From Methanosarcina siciliae T4/M (GTDB taxonomy: Archaea; Halobacteriota; Methanosarcinia; Methanosarcinales; Methanosarcinaceae), in assembly GCF_000970085.1 (NCBI RefSeq), contig NZ_CP009506.1:1-64000 (forward strand): DNA of 64,000 nt, read 5' to 3'. Below the pieces are notes generated by a model, which was not told where the DNA came from, searched no databases, and worked only from the letters and a program-made list of their open reading frames with translations. Position numbers and translations under genes: made by a program. Shown here piece by piece: positions 18,793 to 31,768 of this stretch. Within the stretch, counting starts at the first letter, position 1. Every line of letters starts with the position of its first letter.

Positions 18793-18987
18793 ACTGTTTA
18801 TCTGTGTTCAGGCATGAAATAAGTTAGCATTTCTTTCCTGGCTTTAGGACATACCTATTTACAAAATATCCATTCACAAAAATCGGTTTGCTTCTAAAGA
18901 ATAAGCCAATATATCAAATATCTTTTTAAGTATGTGGCTACTAATTTCTTCTGTACTTGAATTTCAATTAAGTTACGAGGCTACAAA

Positions 18988-19779
18988 ATGGCTGACGATA
19001 TCGACTACGAGATTATTGGGAACGATATGCAAATCGTTGAAATTGAGCTTGATCCAGGTGAGGCTGTTCAGGCAGAAGCCGGAGCCATGGCATATATGGG
19101 ACCCGGAATCCAGATGCAGACAAGTATGGGCAGTGAGGGGGGCGGACTCCTCGGAGGTCTGAAAAAGGGATTGAAAAGAGCCCTGACCGGGGAAAGTTTT
19201 TTTATTACAAACTTTATCCACAAAGGTTCCGGAAAAGGGCATGTGGCCTTTGCGGCTCCTTATCCGGGAAAGATTATCCCCCTTGATCTTTCAAAATTCG
19301 GAGGTAGTATCCTCTGCCAGAAGGATGCTTTTCTCTGCGCTGCCCGCGGTGTGGATGTGGAAGTGGCTTTTACCCGCAAAATCGGAACAGGGCTTTTCGG
19401 TGGTGAGGGTTTCATTCTTCAGAGGTTGCGGGGGAACGGCTTTGCCTTTGTCCATATCGGAGGCACGGTTGTAAGAAAGGATCTGGCTCCGGGTGAGACA
19501 TACCATGTTGACACAGGCTGTGTGGCAGCTTTTACCGAAACTGTAAATTACGACATAACCTGGTCCAAGGACTTCAAAAATGCCCTCTTCGGAGGCGAAG
19601 GAATTGTCCTTGCAACCCTAACAGGCCCGGGAACCGTGTATATGCAGAGCCTGCCTTTCTCACGCCTCGCTGACAGAATCTATGCAGCTTCAACTTCCAA
19701 TCAGAATAGAGGAGAACAGACCGGCATTGGTGGAAGCGATATCCTTGGCGGCCTTATTGGCGGAGACAAGTCTTTCTAA
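18988..19779 (+). CDS. AIM24/TIGR00266 family protein
   Basis: Protein of 263 residues built of beta-strand repeats with glycine-rich turns: AEAGAMAYMGPGIQMQTSM, GGLLGGLKKGLKRALTGESFF, then GLFGGEGFILQRLRGNGFAFVHIGG and FGGEGIVLATLTGPGTVYMQSL. This is the AIM24 (TIGR00266) pattern found in bacteria, archaea and mitochondria, whose biochemical role is unknown. No transmembrane segment. Its promoter would lie in the 195-bp gap to the divergent RNA ligase gene (TTTTTAAG near 18925). Two different tandem arrays lie just after its stop codon. Confidence 0.9.
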   Translation: MADDIDYEIIGNDMQIVEIELDPGEAVQAEAGAMAYMGPGIQMQTSMGSEGGGLLGGLKKGLKRALTGESFFITNFIHKGSGKGHVAFAAPYPGKIIPLDLSKFGGSILCQKDAFLCAARGVDVEVAFTRKIGTGLFGGEGFILQRLRGNGFAFVHIGGTVVRKDLAPGETYHVDTGCVAAFTETVNYDITWSKDFKNALFGGEGIVLATLTGPGTVYMQSLPFSRLADRIYAASTSNQNRGEQTGIGGSDILGGLIGGDKSF

Positions 19780-19784
19780 ATAAA

Positions 19785-19849
19785 AATAACTGCCAGAAAT
19801 AACTGTCAGAAATAACTGCCAGAAATAATTGCTTGAAACAACTGCTGAG
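19785..19849 (+). repeat. 13-bp tandem repeat, three good and two decayed copies
   Basis: Units of AATAACTGCCAGA (19785-19797, 19798-19810 with one change, 19811-19823) are followed by diverged units to 19849. The array starts five bases after the AIM24-family stop codon. The unit sequence is unrelated to the other 13-bp arrays. Confidence 0.85.
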
Positions 19850-19890
19850 TAGTAACAGGCAAAAGGAAACTGATCGCAAAAGTGAGATAA

Positions 19891-19956
19891 TAATAAGTTG
19901 ATGAAAACGAGTTAATAAGTTGATGAAAACGAGTTAATAAGTTGATGAAAACGAGT
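19891..19956 (+). repeat. 22-bp tandem repeat, three perfect copies
   Basis: Three identical 22-bp units beginning TAATAAGTTGATGAAAACGA lie at 19891-19912, 19913-19934 and 19935-19956, between the AIM24 gene and the convergent CBS gene. Confidence 0.95.
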
Positions 19957-20031
19957 AAAAAAGGAAAGATTAAAAGATCAGGAAGGCCTGTCCCTTAAGA
20001 GTCAGGCTTTTCCCTCTCTTCTCTCTGAAGT

Positions 20032-20865
<834 letters not shown>

Positions 20866-21104
20866 TTACAGACTTTTAGAATCCGTTTTTCTAAATTCCT
20901 GTTTCACATCCTTCATTTGCTTACAGCTGTCCCTTTCTGTTCTTTTTTTGCCGTATATACCTCCGTAAATACGTGCCGTTGTGAACTTATTTATGTCATG
21001 TTTGATTATTTATTGCTTTTTTAAAGGCATATAGTGAATTACTTCTTACCTTTTTAAAGACATTTTCCTCATCTTTTACTGGATTTCATTTCTAAGTCCG
21101 CATT

Positions 21105-24546
<3,442 letters not shown>

Positions 24547-24590
24547 TTACTTTATTCCAGTTACTGTTGTCCTGATGTTGAAGTCTCATT

Positions 24591-24665
24591 AATCAGAGTC
24601 CATTAATCACGGAATAATCAGAGTCCATTAATCACGGAATAATCAGAGTCTATTAATTACAATAT
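24591..24665. repeat. 25-bp tandem repeat, three copies
   Basis: Two identical 25-bp units beginning AATCAGAGTCCATTAATCAC (24591-24615, 24616-24640) are followed by a diverged third to 24665. They lie in the 381-bp gap upstream of the CBS gene at 23728-24522; the remainder of the gap is AT-rich with further decayed fragments (AATCACAATAC, TTAGTTAAAG). Confidence 0.9.
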
Positions 24666-24903
24666 AATCAAAGCTTTGAAATCACAATACTCTGAAATCA
24701 CAGCTTCATTAGTTAAAGTTTGTTAGTTAAAGCCTGTTAAATCAGAGTCGATATCCATAATTTAGCTATAATTTAGTTTTTATATGACTCCGTTTTTATT
24801 TTTCTTTGACAGACAATCAACTCTTCGAAGGCAACCTCAAATCTCTGTGTCTGGGGACAAAAGACCTCAAAAACCAGGCGGTTCTAAGTTGGATCTTAGC
24901 AAT

Positions 24904-25533
24904 TCATTCATAGTCTTCTCCTTCCTCATGCCGGCAATTTTCGCATAAATACCTGCCGTTAACTAATTTGAGGTCTATTGAATGATAGAGACAGGACTCG
25001 CATATTCCTGTAATGAAGTCTCCTTCGACTTCTTCAATTACAGGAGTGGAGAGGAGAGCCTCCCGGTTCATATCAATAAGGTCTTTGAGAATGGTGCTGA
25101 GTCCAGGTGTAATCATCAGGATGTCTGTGTGAGATATAATTCCTATAATTGTGCTGTTTTCAAGGACTGGCAGCCTTTTAATATTGGCTTTTAACATGAT
25201 TTCGGAAGCTTTTACTATACTTGTCCCGGGCTCTAAAGTTAGCAACGGGGTGGAAAGGATTTTGCTTGCATTTACTTCCCCTGGTTTTCTGTTCTCTGCA
25301 ACAATACCCTTCACAAGGTCCCTTTCGGTAATAATCCCTATGGCTTTTTCGTTTTGTGTAATAATTACGCTTCCAACATTGTTTTGGGTCATTTCCCTTG
25401 CAATGGCAGGGATATCTGTGTTAACATCCATTGTGATGACTGTTTTATTCATCACTTCAGCAACCGAGACCTCTCTCCCAATTTCCTTGTTGTGAATATC
25501 AGTACCTGCTTCCCTCTCAGGTTCATCAGCCAT
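24904..25533 (-). CDS. CBS-domain protein with C-terminal zinc ribbon
   Basis: Protein of 209 residues with one Bateman module (EVMNKTVITMDVNTDIP and ASKILSTPLLTLEPGTS, residues about 25-150) and a C-terminal C4 zinc ribbon (GICESCLYHS and YLCENCRHEE, Cys pairs near 177/180 and 197/200). This combination is typical of archaeal CBS proteins proposed to act as nucleic-acid or partner-binding regulators. It is the first of the five CBS genes on the minus strand, and its upstream side is the 1-kb region with two ORB-like elements. Confidence 0.9.
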   Translation of the reverse strand: MADEPEREAGTDIHNKEIGREVSVAEVMNKTVITMDVNTDIPAIAREMTQNNVGSVIITQNEKAIGIITERDLVKGIVAENRKPGEVNASKILSTPLLTLEPGTSIVKASEIMLKANIKRLPVLENSTIIGIISHTDILMITPGLSTILKDLIDMNREALLSTPVIEEVEGDFITGICESCLYHSIDLKLVNGRYLCENCRHEEGEDYE

Positions 25534-25952
25534 TGACTGCAGTTCCCCCTTTATTCTTCCAGCATCCCAAAACCCGTCAAAGTCACTATTAAAATCTCTT
25601 CGGGCTCTTAATTTCTTGTGGAAACGTCTTCCAGATCTTTTTTAACTTTTCCTTTCTATAAGGTTCTGGAATCAAACCCTGAAAAGTCGGCTTTCCGGTA
25701 AGCCTTCCGTTTTAATATTTCTTCCGGCTCTTTTTCCTCTAAGCTCTTTTTCCTCTAAGGTATTTCCCGCACTTCTAAGACCTTTTTATAGCACATATAT
25801 ACGAGTCTATAGTACATAATGATAACGGCATTTCTTTTTTTTCGCAAGCATAATGGTTTACGCAAAACAGGCGCAAAAGACTTTTTTTGGAGTTGAAATT
25901 TTAGTTTTCCCCCAGATATATTTACGGAAGTCCGGCAGGAATTTTTTTCACA

Positions 25953-25972
25953 CCCCCTCCATTTCCACTGGA
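25953..25972 (-). promoter_or_regulatory. ORB-like element
   Basis: Minus strand reads TCCAGTGGAAATGGAGGGGG: the ORB inner core plus a five-base G-string. It shares the 12-base core TCCAGTGGAAAT with the site at 26131-26150. Confidence 0.6.
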
Positions 25973-26130
25973 GATTTTTGCTCAGAATGAAAAACATTGA
26001 GAATTCTTGAAAAAATATAAGGGAGACGTAGCAGAGAAGAAATTTCTCTTAGATACTAAATTAAAACATAATAAAACATTCAAAATTATATTTATAACGA
26101 TATTTATTTTTCTCACAGGAATTTTTCCAG

Positions 26131-26150
26131 ACCCCTTTATTTCCACTGGA
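26131..26150 (-). promoter_or_regulatory. ORB-like element
   Basis: Minus strand reads TCCAGTGGAAATAAAGGGGT, differing at one base from the element at 21-40 beside cdc6. This near identity of a 20-mer across 26 kb is strong evidence that both are the same kind of protein-binding site. Confidence 0.65.
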
Positions 26151-26522
26151 ACCCACTCGCTAATTTTTTTACACAAAGTTTTCCGAATTTAAAATTGCTA
26201 ATAGTATATGTCAAAAGTAAAAAATATAGAACTTAGGTTGTAGGTGAAAATACAAAAACCGGATAAAAGGTAAAATAAAGATTAAGGTAAAATTCAGTAA
26301 AATCCAGAAAAAAACCTAAAAGAAAAAACCAGATGGAAACCGGTAATCATTCAGCAAAAACAGATAAAACCAGCTGAAAGCTGATATTCATTCAGCAAAA
26401 AATTGATAAAATTGATAAAAACCAATAGTCGTTCAGCAAAAAATGAATAAAATTGATAAAAAAAGGATAAAAGCAGGTAAAATGGATTTAAACAGGTAAA
26501 AATAGGGAGAAATAGGGGACGA

Positions 26523-27977
26523 TCATAGAATAATCACCCTGCTCCTGTTCCCAACGCTAAGTTCTATTTCTTCATTCAACCCGTATCTGGCATAAGCGTC
26601 AATAATCTGAATTTCGGAGTCAATATCCAGATCCTCTATTACATAAGCCTGTTCTCCCCAGAGCGTCAGCCGGATACTTCCTGTTTCGTCCTCAAGCTGG
26701 AGGTTTGAGACCACATTTTCGGTTCCGTCTTCCCTTTCAAACTCTCTCAGTTCTCCGATTTCGGAAACTTTTCCCTGGACGGAATAATTCTCTCCCGGAA
26801 TAATGTCGGCGATGTCAGTAAATTTCTCCCTGTACTCGACCTTTTTTTCACTTTTCTGAATTATCCCTCTGGCGCCAAGGCTGAGTTCAACCTGCTGGCT
26901 GAATGTGTTTTCCCGGGAATAGGCATTGAGGACTTCCACGGTATCATCGAAATCAATCTCGTCAAGAATCTCGGTTTTTTCGTCCCAGATTGTAAGCCTG
27001 ATTTTGCCTGTGGAATCGCCCAGAAGGATATTTGCCACCCTGCCGGCAGATCCATCTTTTTTCTCGAAAGTTCGGACTTCCGAGATGTCAAGTACCCTTC
27101 CTGAAATATTGATATTATTCATGTCAGCCTTTATATCTGCAACAGGGGTAAACACTTCTTCATATTCTACTTGCTTTTCGCTTTTCCGGATTATGCTCCG
27201 ATTTCCGATCTGCAATTCAACCTTTTGCGTAAAGGCATTTTCACGGGCGTAAGCATTGATCAGTTCAACAGTGTCCCCATACTCGAGCTGGTTTAAAAAA
27301 TCGGTTTTTTCGTCCCAGAGCGTTACCCTGAGCGTTCCTGTTTCGTCTCCGATAAGCAGGTTTCCGACTTTCCCACCGCTTCCGTCTTTTCGCTGGAAAG
27401 TTCTGATTTCAGAAACTTCAAGTACCTTGCCTGTAAGGTTGAGTTCTCCCATCCCGTCTTTTATGTCCTTTATCTTCTGGCTGCTTGCAGCAACATCAAC
27501 TTCCTCTTCACTTTCGGTCAGGACGCCATTATTGCCGATGTTAACTTCCACTCCGGAATAGCCCTGCTTTGCATATCCGCTTATCTGGACTGTCTGTCCT
27601 ATCTTTACCTTTCCGGCCTTAATCAAATCTGCCATGTTGTCCCAAAGGGTTAACTTCAGTTTTCCGGTTTCGTCTCCGACGATCAGGTTTCCAACTCTGC
27701 CTATAGTCCCATCGTTCCGGGTAAACTCTTTGACATCAAAAACTGAAACAACTCTTGCTATAAAATTAACAGGCCCGCTCTCAGGGGTAATGTTTTCTAT
27801 TTTTACATTGTCCCTTCCCGCGTCCGAGAATCCTAGCTCATTGGCGACCAGCATGGCAGCCATCGCCTCGTCACAAAGCCCTCCCATGTTCTCGACCTTT
27901 TCCTCTATGCGCTTCAGGAAATCCTCTCTACTGATGACATGGCTGAGCTTTTTATAAATAGTGTCAATATCGGTCAT
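26523..27977 (-). CDS. rpa1: Replication protein A, four OB folds
   Basis: Single-stranded DNA-binding protein of 484 residues. After a 60-residue helical N-terminus there are four OB folds (about 68-165, 180-275, 290-385, 395-484). Each has the repeated core VGNLIVGDETGKLKLTLWD or its variants (LLIGDETGTLRVTLWD, ILLGDSTGKIRLTIWD, LQLEDETGSIRLTLWG) with the conserved Trp, and a following YARENAF-type strand. There is no zinc finger, which distinguishes this four-OB RPA from the shorter zinc-finger RPAs also found in Methanosarcina. It protects ssDNA in replication and repair. AAGGGAG lies before ATG. Confidence 0.93.
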   Translation of the reverse strand: MTDIDTIYKKLSHVISREDFLKRIEEKVENMGGLCDEAMAAMLVANELGFSDAGRDNVKIENITPESGPVNFIARVVSVFDVKEFTRNDGTIGRVGNLIVGDETGKLKLTLWDNMADLIKAGKVKIGQTVQISGYAKQGYSGVEVNIGNNGVLTESEEEVDVAASSQKIKDIKDGMGELNLTGKVLEVSEIRTFQRKDGSGGKVGNLLIGDETGTLRVTLWDEKTDFLNQLEYGDTVELINAYARENAFTQKVELQIGNRSIIRKSEKQVEYEEVFTPVADIKADMNNINISGRVLDISEVRTFEKKDGSAGRVANILLGDSTGKIRLTIWDEKTEILDEIDFDDTVEVLNAYSRENTFSQQVELSLGARGIIQKSEKKVEYREKFTDIADIIPGENYSVQGKVSEIGELREFEREDGTENVVSNLQLEDETGSIRLTLWGEQAYVIEDLDIDSEIQIIDAYARYGLNEEIELSVGNRSRVIIL

Positions 27978-28539
27978 GTTGCTCCCTTGCCTTGAATTGC
28001 TCCTTGAATTGTTGATACTTAGCCTTCAATGTTTGGTGGCGCTGTTCTACAGTGCGTATAATATGCCTTAAATGTCAGTTTTTCCGAAAGGCAGTTAATG
28101 GCATAATGTGAGTTTTATTTTAAGATGTGAAGTTTTCTGGAAATTTATATAGTCTGGTAAATCTGGTTTTGGGAATTCATCTTGGAAATCTGCCATATTT
28201 CAGGTGAAAGTTGAGGTGAAAATTCAGGCCTTATGTCAATTGATGTCAGACCGGATGTTTTCAAACTTAAGCCAAAATACCTTTCAATTTCATGTGAGAA
28301 ACCATAAGATTCTATAAGTCCTTTCATTAATGCATAATAAGAATATCCCCGAAAATTAAATATTATTTGGTAAGTCATTCCTTTTTGGTTATTTTTTAAA
28401 GAGCCCTTGATACGGTATGTAAAGTGTCTTACTAAAGGCTAATGTATGCAGGGTGAAAGTATTCAGTCGGATTGGGTTTATTTATCTGATGAAGTAGTGC
28501 CCTGAGAGTGAGTGTCTTGGGTGTATATATGGAAGGATT
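27978..28539. other. Gene-free stretch with an unassigned short frame
   Basis: Between RPA and the 13-bp array the sequence is AT-rich. A minus-strand frame of 77 codons (28145-28378, IIFNFRGYSYYALMKGLIES) follows AAAGGA but matches no family I know; it may be a relic of an element gene. Nothing else is seen. Confidence 0.35.
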
Positions 28540-28638
28540 GTGAATGAATATCGTGAATGAATATCGTGAATGAATATCGTGAATGAATATCGTGAATGAA
28601 TATCGTGAATGAATATCGTGAATGAATATCGTGAATGG
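28540..28638 (+). repeat. 13-bp tandem repeat, seven perfect copies plus a partial
   Basis: GTGAATGAATATC occurs seven times without error from 28540 to 28630, then GTGAATGG starts an eighth. The array ends about 90 bp before the transporter start codon. Confidence 0.97.
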
Positions 28639-28725
28639 GTGCTCAGAATTATCGGTTTTTATCTGATACCACTCTGGGAAAACATAATAAGTTATGCCGG
28701 TGCTCTTATAGTGTGAATCCGCTTG

Positions 28726-29820
28726 ATGAGAATAAATAACGTCCAGTTCCTTTCAAATATGGCTAATGTTCTCTCATTGCTTTTCATTCCCGTTTTTGCC
28801 GCTTCTCTTGGTGCCTCTTATATTGAAATCGGGCTTATAGTGGGGATCTATTCAGCCACAACTCTTCTTTCTTCCTTTATTTTTGGGAGGCTTGCTGACC
28901 TTCACTACCTGCACACGGTGATTCTGGGAGGTTTTGGATTTGCTACGGCCGCTTTTTTTCTTCAGGTTTTTGCCACCGATCCTTCTACCCTTATGCTTGC
29001 AAGAGCTCTGGCCGGCTTCAGTGTTGGGATTCACCCGGGAGCCCTGATAGCCTATGTCCATTATCAGAAGCAGAGCCTCGGAAAGTTTATTTCGCTGGGC
29101 TCTCTCGGTTGGATGGCAGGTTTTCTTCTTGCAGGGATGATAGGGGTAAGAATGGACCTGCTTTTTGGGCTTTCTGCCCTTGTTTATGCCTTCTGTTTCC
29201 TGCAGACTTTCAGGTTAGAAGATATCGAAAAGCCGCAGCTGAAAGTTTCTTACTTTTCCCTGAATACCCTGCTGAAGAATTCAGGGACCTATTTTTCTCT
29301 CTTCCTGCGGCATACCGGAGCCGTCGGGGTCTGGGCCATTTTTCCACTTTACCTCCGGGAGCTCGGAGCAGGTGATTTCTGGATCGGGGTTATTTATGCG
29401 ATAAACCCTGCAGTCCAGTTTCTGATAATGCGCAGGCTTGACCCGTTTGAAAACGAAAAGTTGATCCAGGCAGGTTACCTGCTCTCCGTTGTCGGCCTTA
29501 TCAGTTATGTCTTTGCTTCCTCCTATCTTTACGTCATCCCCGGGATGTTTGTAGTTGCTTGTTCCTGGTCTTTCCTTTATGTGGGCTCAACCCGCAGGGT
29601 TGTGGAGCTGAACCCTGATAAAGCTACGGCAGCCGGTTTGATCAACTCAATGATCGGGGCTGCAGGGGTTGCGGGATCTGTTCTCGGAGGAGTCCTCTCC
29701 CAGTTTTTCGGGTTCAGGGCAACAATGCTCGGAGCTGCCATTTTTTCTATTTCAGGCTTCCTGCTCTACAAAACTCTGGGAAGGGCTGCAGACGTAATCG
29801 CTTCCTCAGATGATAACTGA
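28726..29820 (+). CDS. Major facilitator superfamily transporter
   Basis: Integral membrane protein of 364 residues with 11-12 hydrophobic segments. The loop between segments 2 and 3 reads FGRLADLHYLH, the MFS motif A region; segment LARALAGFSVGIHPGALIAY and the second-half repeat TAAGLINSMIGAAGVAGSVLGG are typical. It is on the short side for MFS (about 400). Substrate unknown. A TTG just before the ATG gives one extra codon; the ATG is preferred. A 13-bp tandem array lies upstream. Confidence 0.88.
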   Translation: MRINNVQFLSNMANVLSLLFIPVFAASLGASYIEIGLIVGIYSATTLLSSFIFGRLADLHYLHTVILGGFGFATAAFFLQVFATDPSTLMLARALAGFSVGIHPGALIAYVHYQKQSLGKFISLGSLGWMAGFLLAGMIGVRMDLLFGLSALVYAFCFLQTFRLEDIEKPQLKVSYFSLNTLLKNSGTYFSLFLRHTGAVGVWAIFPLYLRELGAGDFWIGVIYAINPAVQFLIMRRLDPFENEKLIQAGYLLSVVGLISYVFASSYLYVIPGMFVVACSWSFLYVGSTRRVVELNPDKATAAGLINSMIGAAGVAGSVLGGVLSQFFGFRATMLGAAIFSISGFLLYKTLGRAADVIASSDDN

Positions 29821-29951
29821 AAGGAAGAGGAATTAACTGAAAAAGAGAAATCCGAATTTTAAAGGCTTAAAATTTTCCATAATAACTGGTTTAAGAAATG
29901 AAGATAATTAAAACAAAACCTTATTTATGGTAAAGTTTCATTATGTGATAT

Positions 29952-30575
29952 ATGATTCGAAAATGCACTGAGCACGGCTATTTTAGAGGAGGCAGCTGTC
30001 AGCAGTGTGAACGCCCCGGCAGATACGTGCTGGATGACAGCAGGGAAGAAAAGCTCGGCAGGTTTGTATCAGGTACTCTTCGGCACTTTCCTGAATCCGC
30101 AGGGGTCAAAATGGATGAATATGGCTGGGTGGACCTTAACGCCTTCTGTGACGTTATGAAGAAACGTTATAACTGGATGAGAAAAGAGTACCTTTACGCC
30201 CTTGTGGAGTCCGATGAAAAAGGACGATATCAGATCAGAGGGTCCATGATAAGGGCACGTTACGGACATTCTGTTAACATTGAGCTTGACTATGAGGAGA
30301 GCGATGCTCCATACGTATACTACGGGGCAAGCCCGGAAGAAGTCGATGTCCTGCTTGAAAACGGAATTTTCCCTATCAAACAGCGCTACGTTCATCTCAG
30401 TACTTCATATGAAAAGGCAGCTGAAGTTGCCCTGATCCATACTGAAAGTCCTGTGATCCTGCAGGTTGATGCCTTTAGAGCTCAGGAAGATGGATTTTCT
30501 CTAAGGCTAGCAACGGATTACATAGTACTTGCAGAAAAAATACCTCCCGAGTACCTGTATGTAATCGAGGAATAA
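29952..30575 (+). CDS. kptA: RNA 2'-phosphotransferase (Tpt1/KptA)
   Basis: NAD-dependent enzyme that removes an internal RNA 2'-phosphate as ADP-ribose 1'',2''-cyclic phosphate, 207 residues. An archaeal N-terminal zinc-binding segment (CTEHGYFRGGSCQQC, residues 5-19) precedes the KptA core: LGRFVSGTLRHFPE, DEYGWVDLNAF, then IRARYGHS (R-x-x-x-GH catalytic/NAD-binding), YYGASPEEV, IKQRYVHLSTSYEKA and PVILQVDAF. It faces rtcA tail to tail with a 29-bp gap. Archaeal tRNA splicing does not normally leave 2'-phosphates, so its natural substrate is open. Confidence 0.93.
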   Translation: MIRKCTEHGYFRGGSCQQCERPGRYVLDDSREEKLGRFVSGTLRHFPESAGVKMDEYGWVDLNAFCDVMKKRYNWMRKEYLYALVESDEKGRYQIRGSMIRARYGHSVNIELDYEESDAPYVYYGASPEEVDVLLENGIFPIKQRYVHLSTSYEKAAEVALIHTESPVILQVDAFRAQEDGFSLRLATDYIVLAEKIPPEYLYVIEE

Positions 30576-30604
30576 CTTCTTTTTACTGGTTTTTAGCAGT
30601 CTTA

Positions 30605-31672
30605 TCAGTCTATTGAGACTTCAAAAAGCCCTTCTTTTTCCTCTATCCTGAATTTCACGCCCAGAAACTGTTCCGTAACCCAGATATTTGTTGCCGCATG
30701 CAGGGTCAGCTCCCGGACTGTGTAAGAACTTTTTCCTGCAAGTGCCATATAAGGAATCAGCTGGTCTGCCAGATGCACATCTACAGAGGCCTTTGAACTT
30801 AGTTCCGAGATGATTTCTTCTGCAGCTCGTCTGCCAACTTTTTCAGCAGGAAGTCCTCTTTTTCCAAGGGCGCTTCCCCCGCAATAACCGGACCAGAGGG
30901 TTATCCCGCTTCCTGTGGAAGGTAATTCGAAAGACTGGATCTCGATCCGTGAACCACATCCGGCTTCAAGAAGCAGGTATTCGGCAGCTTCGGCCTGGCG
31001 GGCTGGCACATGTGCCGGCAGATTCGATGCATGGGAAATCCCCGGGATTTCTGTCCCCCGGTTTGTGTTGCTCCCTTTTTTCCGGGTTTCCTCCCATCTT
31101 CGGGCTTTTTCGGATTTTCTGTTTTCTCCTTCCTTCCGAAAATGAAAACCCCGAAGTTTGCAGGGTTCAAAAACAGCTGAGACCCCTCCTCCTCCTCTGG
31201 GATAGTAACCACGCTTTTTCAGGGTTACACTGCCTGCATATCCGAGTTGTTCAAGTGCCCTGAGGGTTACATGCTGCAGGTAGTCGATTGTCGGGGACCA
31301 GGCAACATCAGTCCCTCCCCTTATCGTCAGTTCGACCTTTTCTTTTGCAAAAGGCAGGGCTGGCATAAGGCTCTGCAGAAGCAGGGTTATGCTACCTGCA
31401 GTCCCGATATCAACCTCATATTTTCCCCCCCTTATTTCCACTGGAGCAAAAAATAACTCTGAAGAACCCGGAAAAAGCCCTGAAACCCGTGCCTCACAGA
31501 TCCTGGCTGCAGTTTCGAGAGCTTTCAGATGCTGCTGTTTCAGGCCGGGATTCGGTCTGTTTTTCCTTATGTTCGTAACCTTTACATCTTTCCCGGTAAC
31601 TGCAGAAAGGGCAACAGCTGTCCTGACTACCTGTCCCCCACCTTCCCCATATGAACCATCAATTTCTATCAT
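30605..31672 (-). CDS. rtcA: RNA 3'-terminal phosphate cyclase
   Basis: ATP-dependent enzyme converting RNA 3'-phosphate to a 2',3'-cyclic phosphate, 355 residues. The family signature IDGSYGEGGGQVVRTAVALS opens the protein; RPNPGLKQQHL, GTAGSITLLLQSLMPAL and KRGYYPRGGGGV follow, and the adenylated His300 lies in VDVHLADQLIPY. An insertion of about 30 charged residues (around 180-210, rich in K, R, E) is present in the insert-domain region, making it slightly longer than usual. The gene also contains an ORB-like sequence at 31426-31445. Confidence 0.93.
   Translation of the reverse strand: MIEIDGSYGEGGGQVVRTAVALSAVTGKDVKVTNIRKNRPNPGLKQQHLKALETAARICEARVSGLFPGSSELFFAPVEIRGGKYEVDIGTAGSITLLLQSLMPALPFAKEKVELTIRGGTDVAWSPTIDYLQHVTLRALEQLGYAGSVTLKKRGYYPRGGGGVSAVFEPCKLRGFHFRKEGENRKSEKARRWEETRKKGSNTNRGTEIPGISHASNLPAHVPARQAEAAEYLLLEAGCGSRIEIQSFELPSTGSGITLWSGYCGGSALGKRGLPAEKVGRRAAEEIISELSSKASVDVHLADQLIPYMALAGKSSYTVRELTLHAATNIWVTEQFLGVKFRIEEKEGLFEVSID
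31426..31445 (-). promoter_or_regulatory. ORB-like sequence inside rtcA
   Basis: The minus strand (coding for PVEIRGG) reads TCCAGTGGAAATAAGGGGGG, identical in the core to the intergenic ORB-like elements and carrying a G-string. It may be a real site or a coincidence of a conserved peptide and codon choice. Confidence 0.35.
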
Positions 31673-31768
31673 TTCCCTCTCCCTGTCATTTCCCTTTCCC
31701 CATATTTCATCCGTTTTTCTTCCCGGGATTTATCTGTATATTTCATCCAATCTCTTGTCCTGACCCTA

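Larger units (their letters stand above)
25534..26522. other. AT-rich gene-free region with two ORB-like elements
   Basis: About 1 kb without a gene, mostly A/T. It holds two ORB-like sites in the same orientation, 178 bp apart (25953-25972 and 26131-26150), each followed on its minus-strand G-string side by a shared AAAATTCCTG, so the repeated unit is about 40 bp. Between them lies an AT-rich stretch that could unwind. From 26340 to 26460 degenerate units with ATTCAGCAAAAA and GATAAAATTGATAAAA occur. The region lies between the CBS-zinc-ribbon gene and RPA. Confidence 0.6.
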
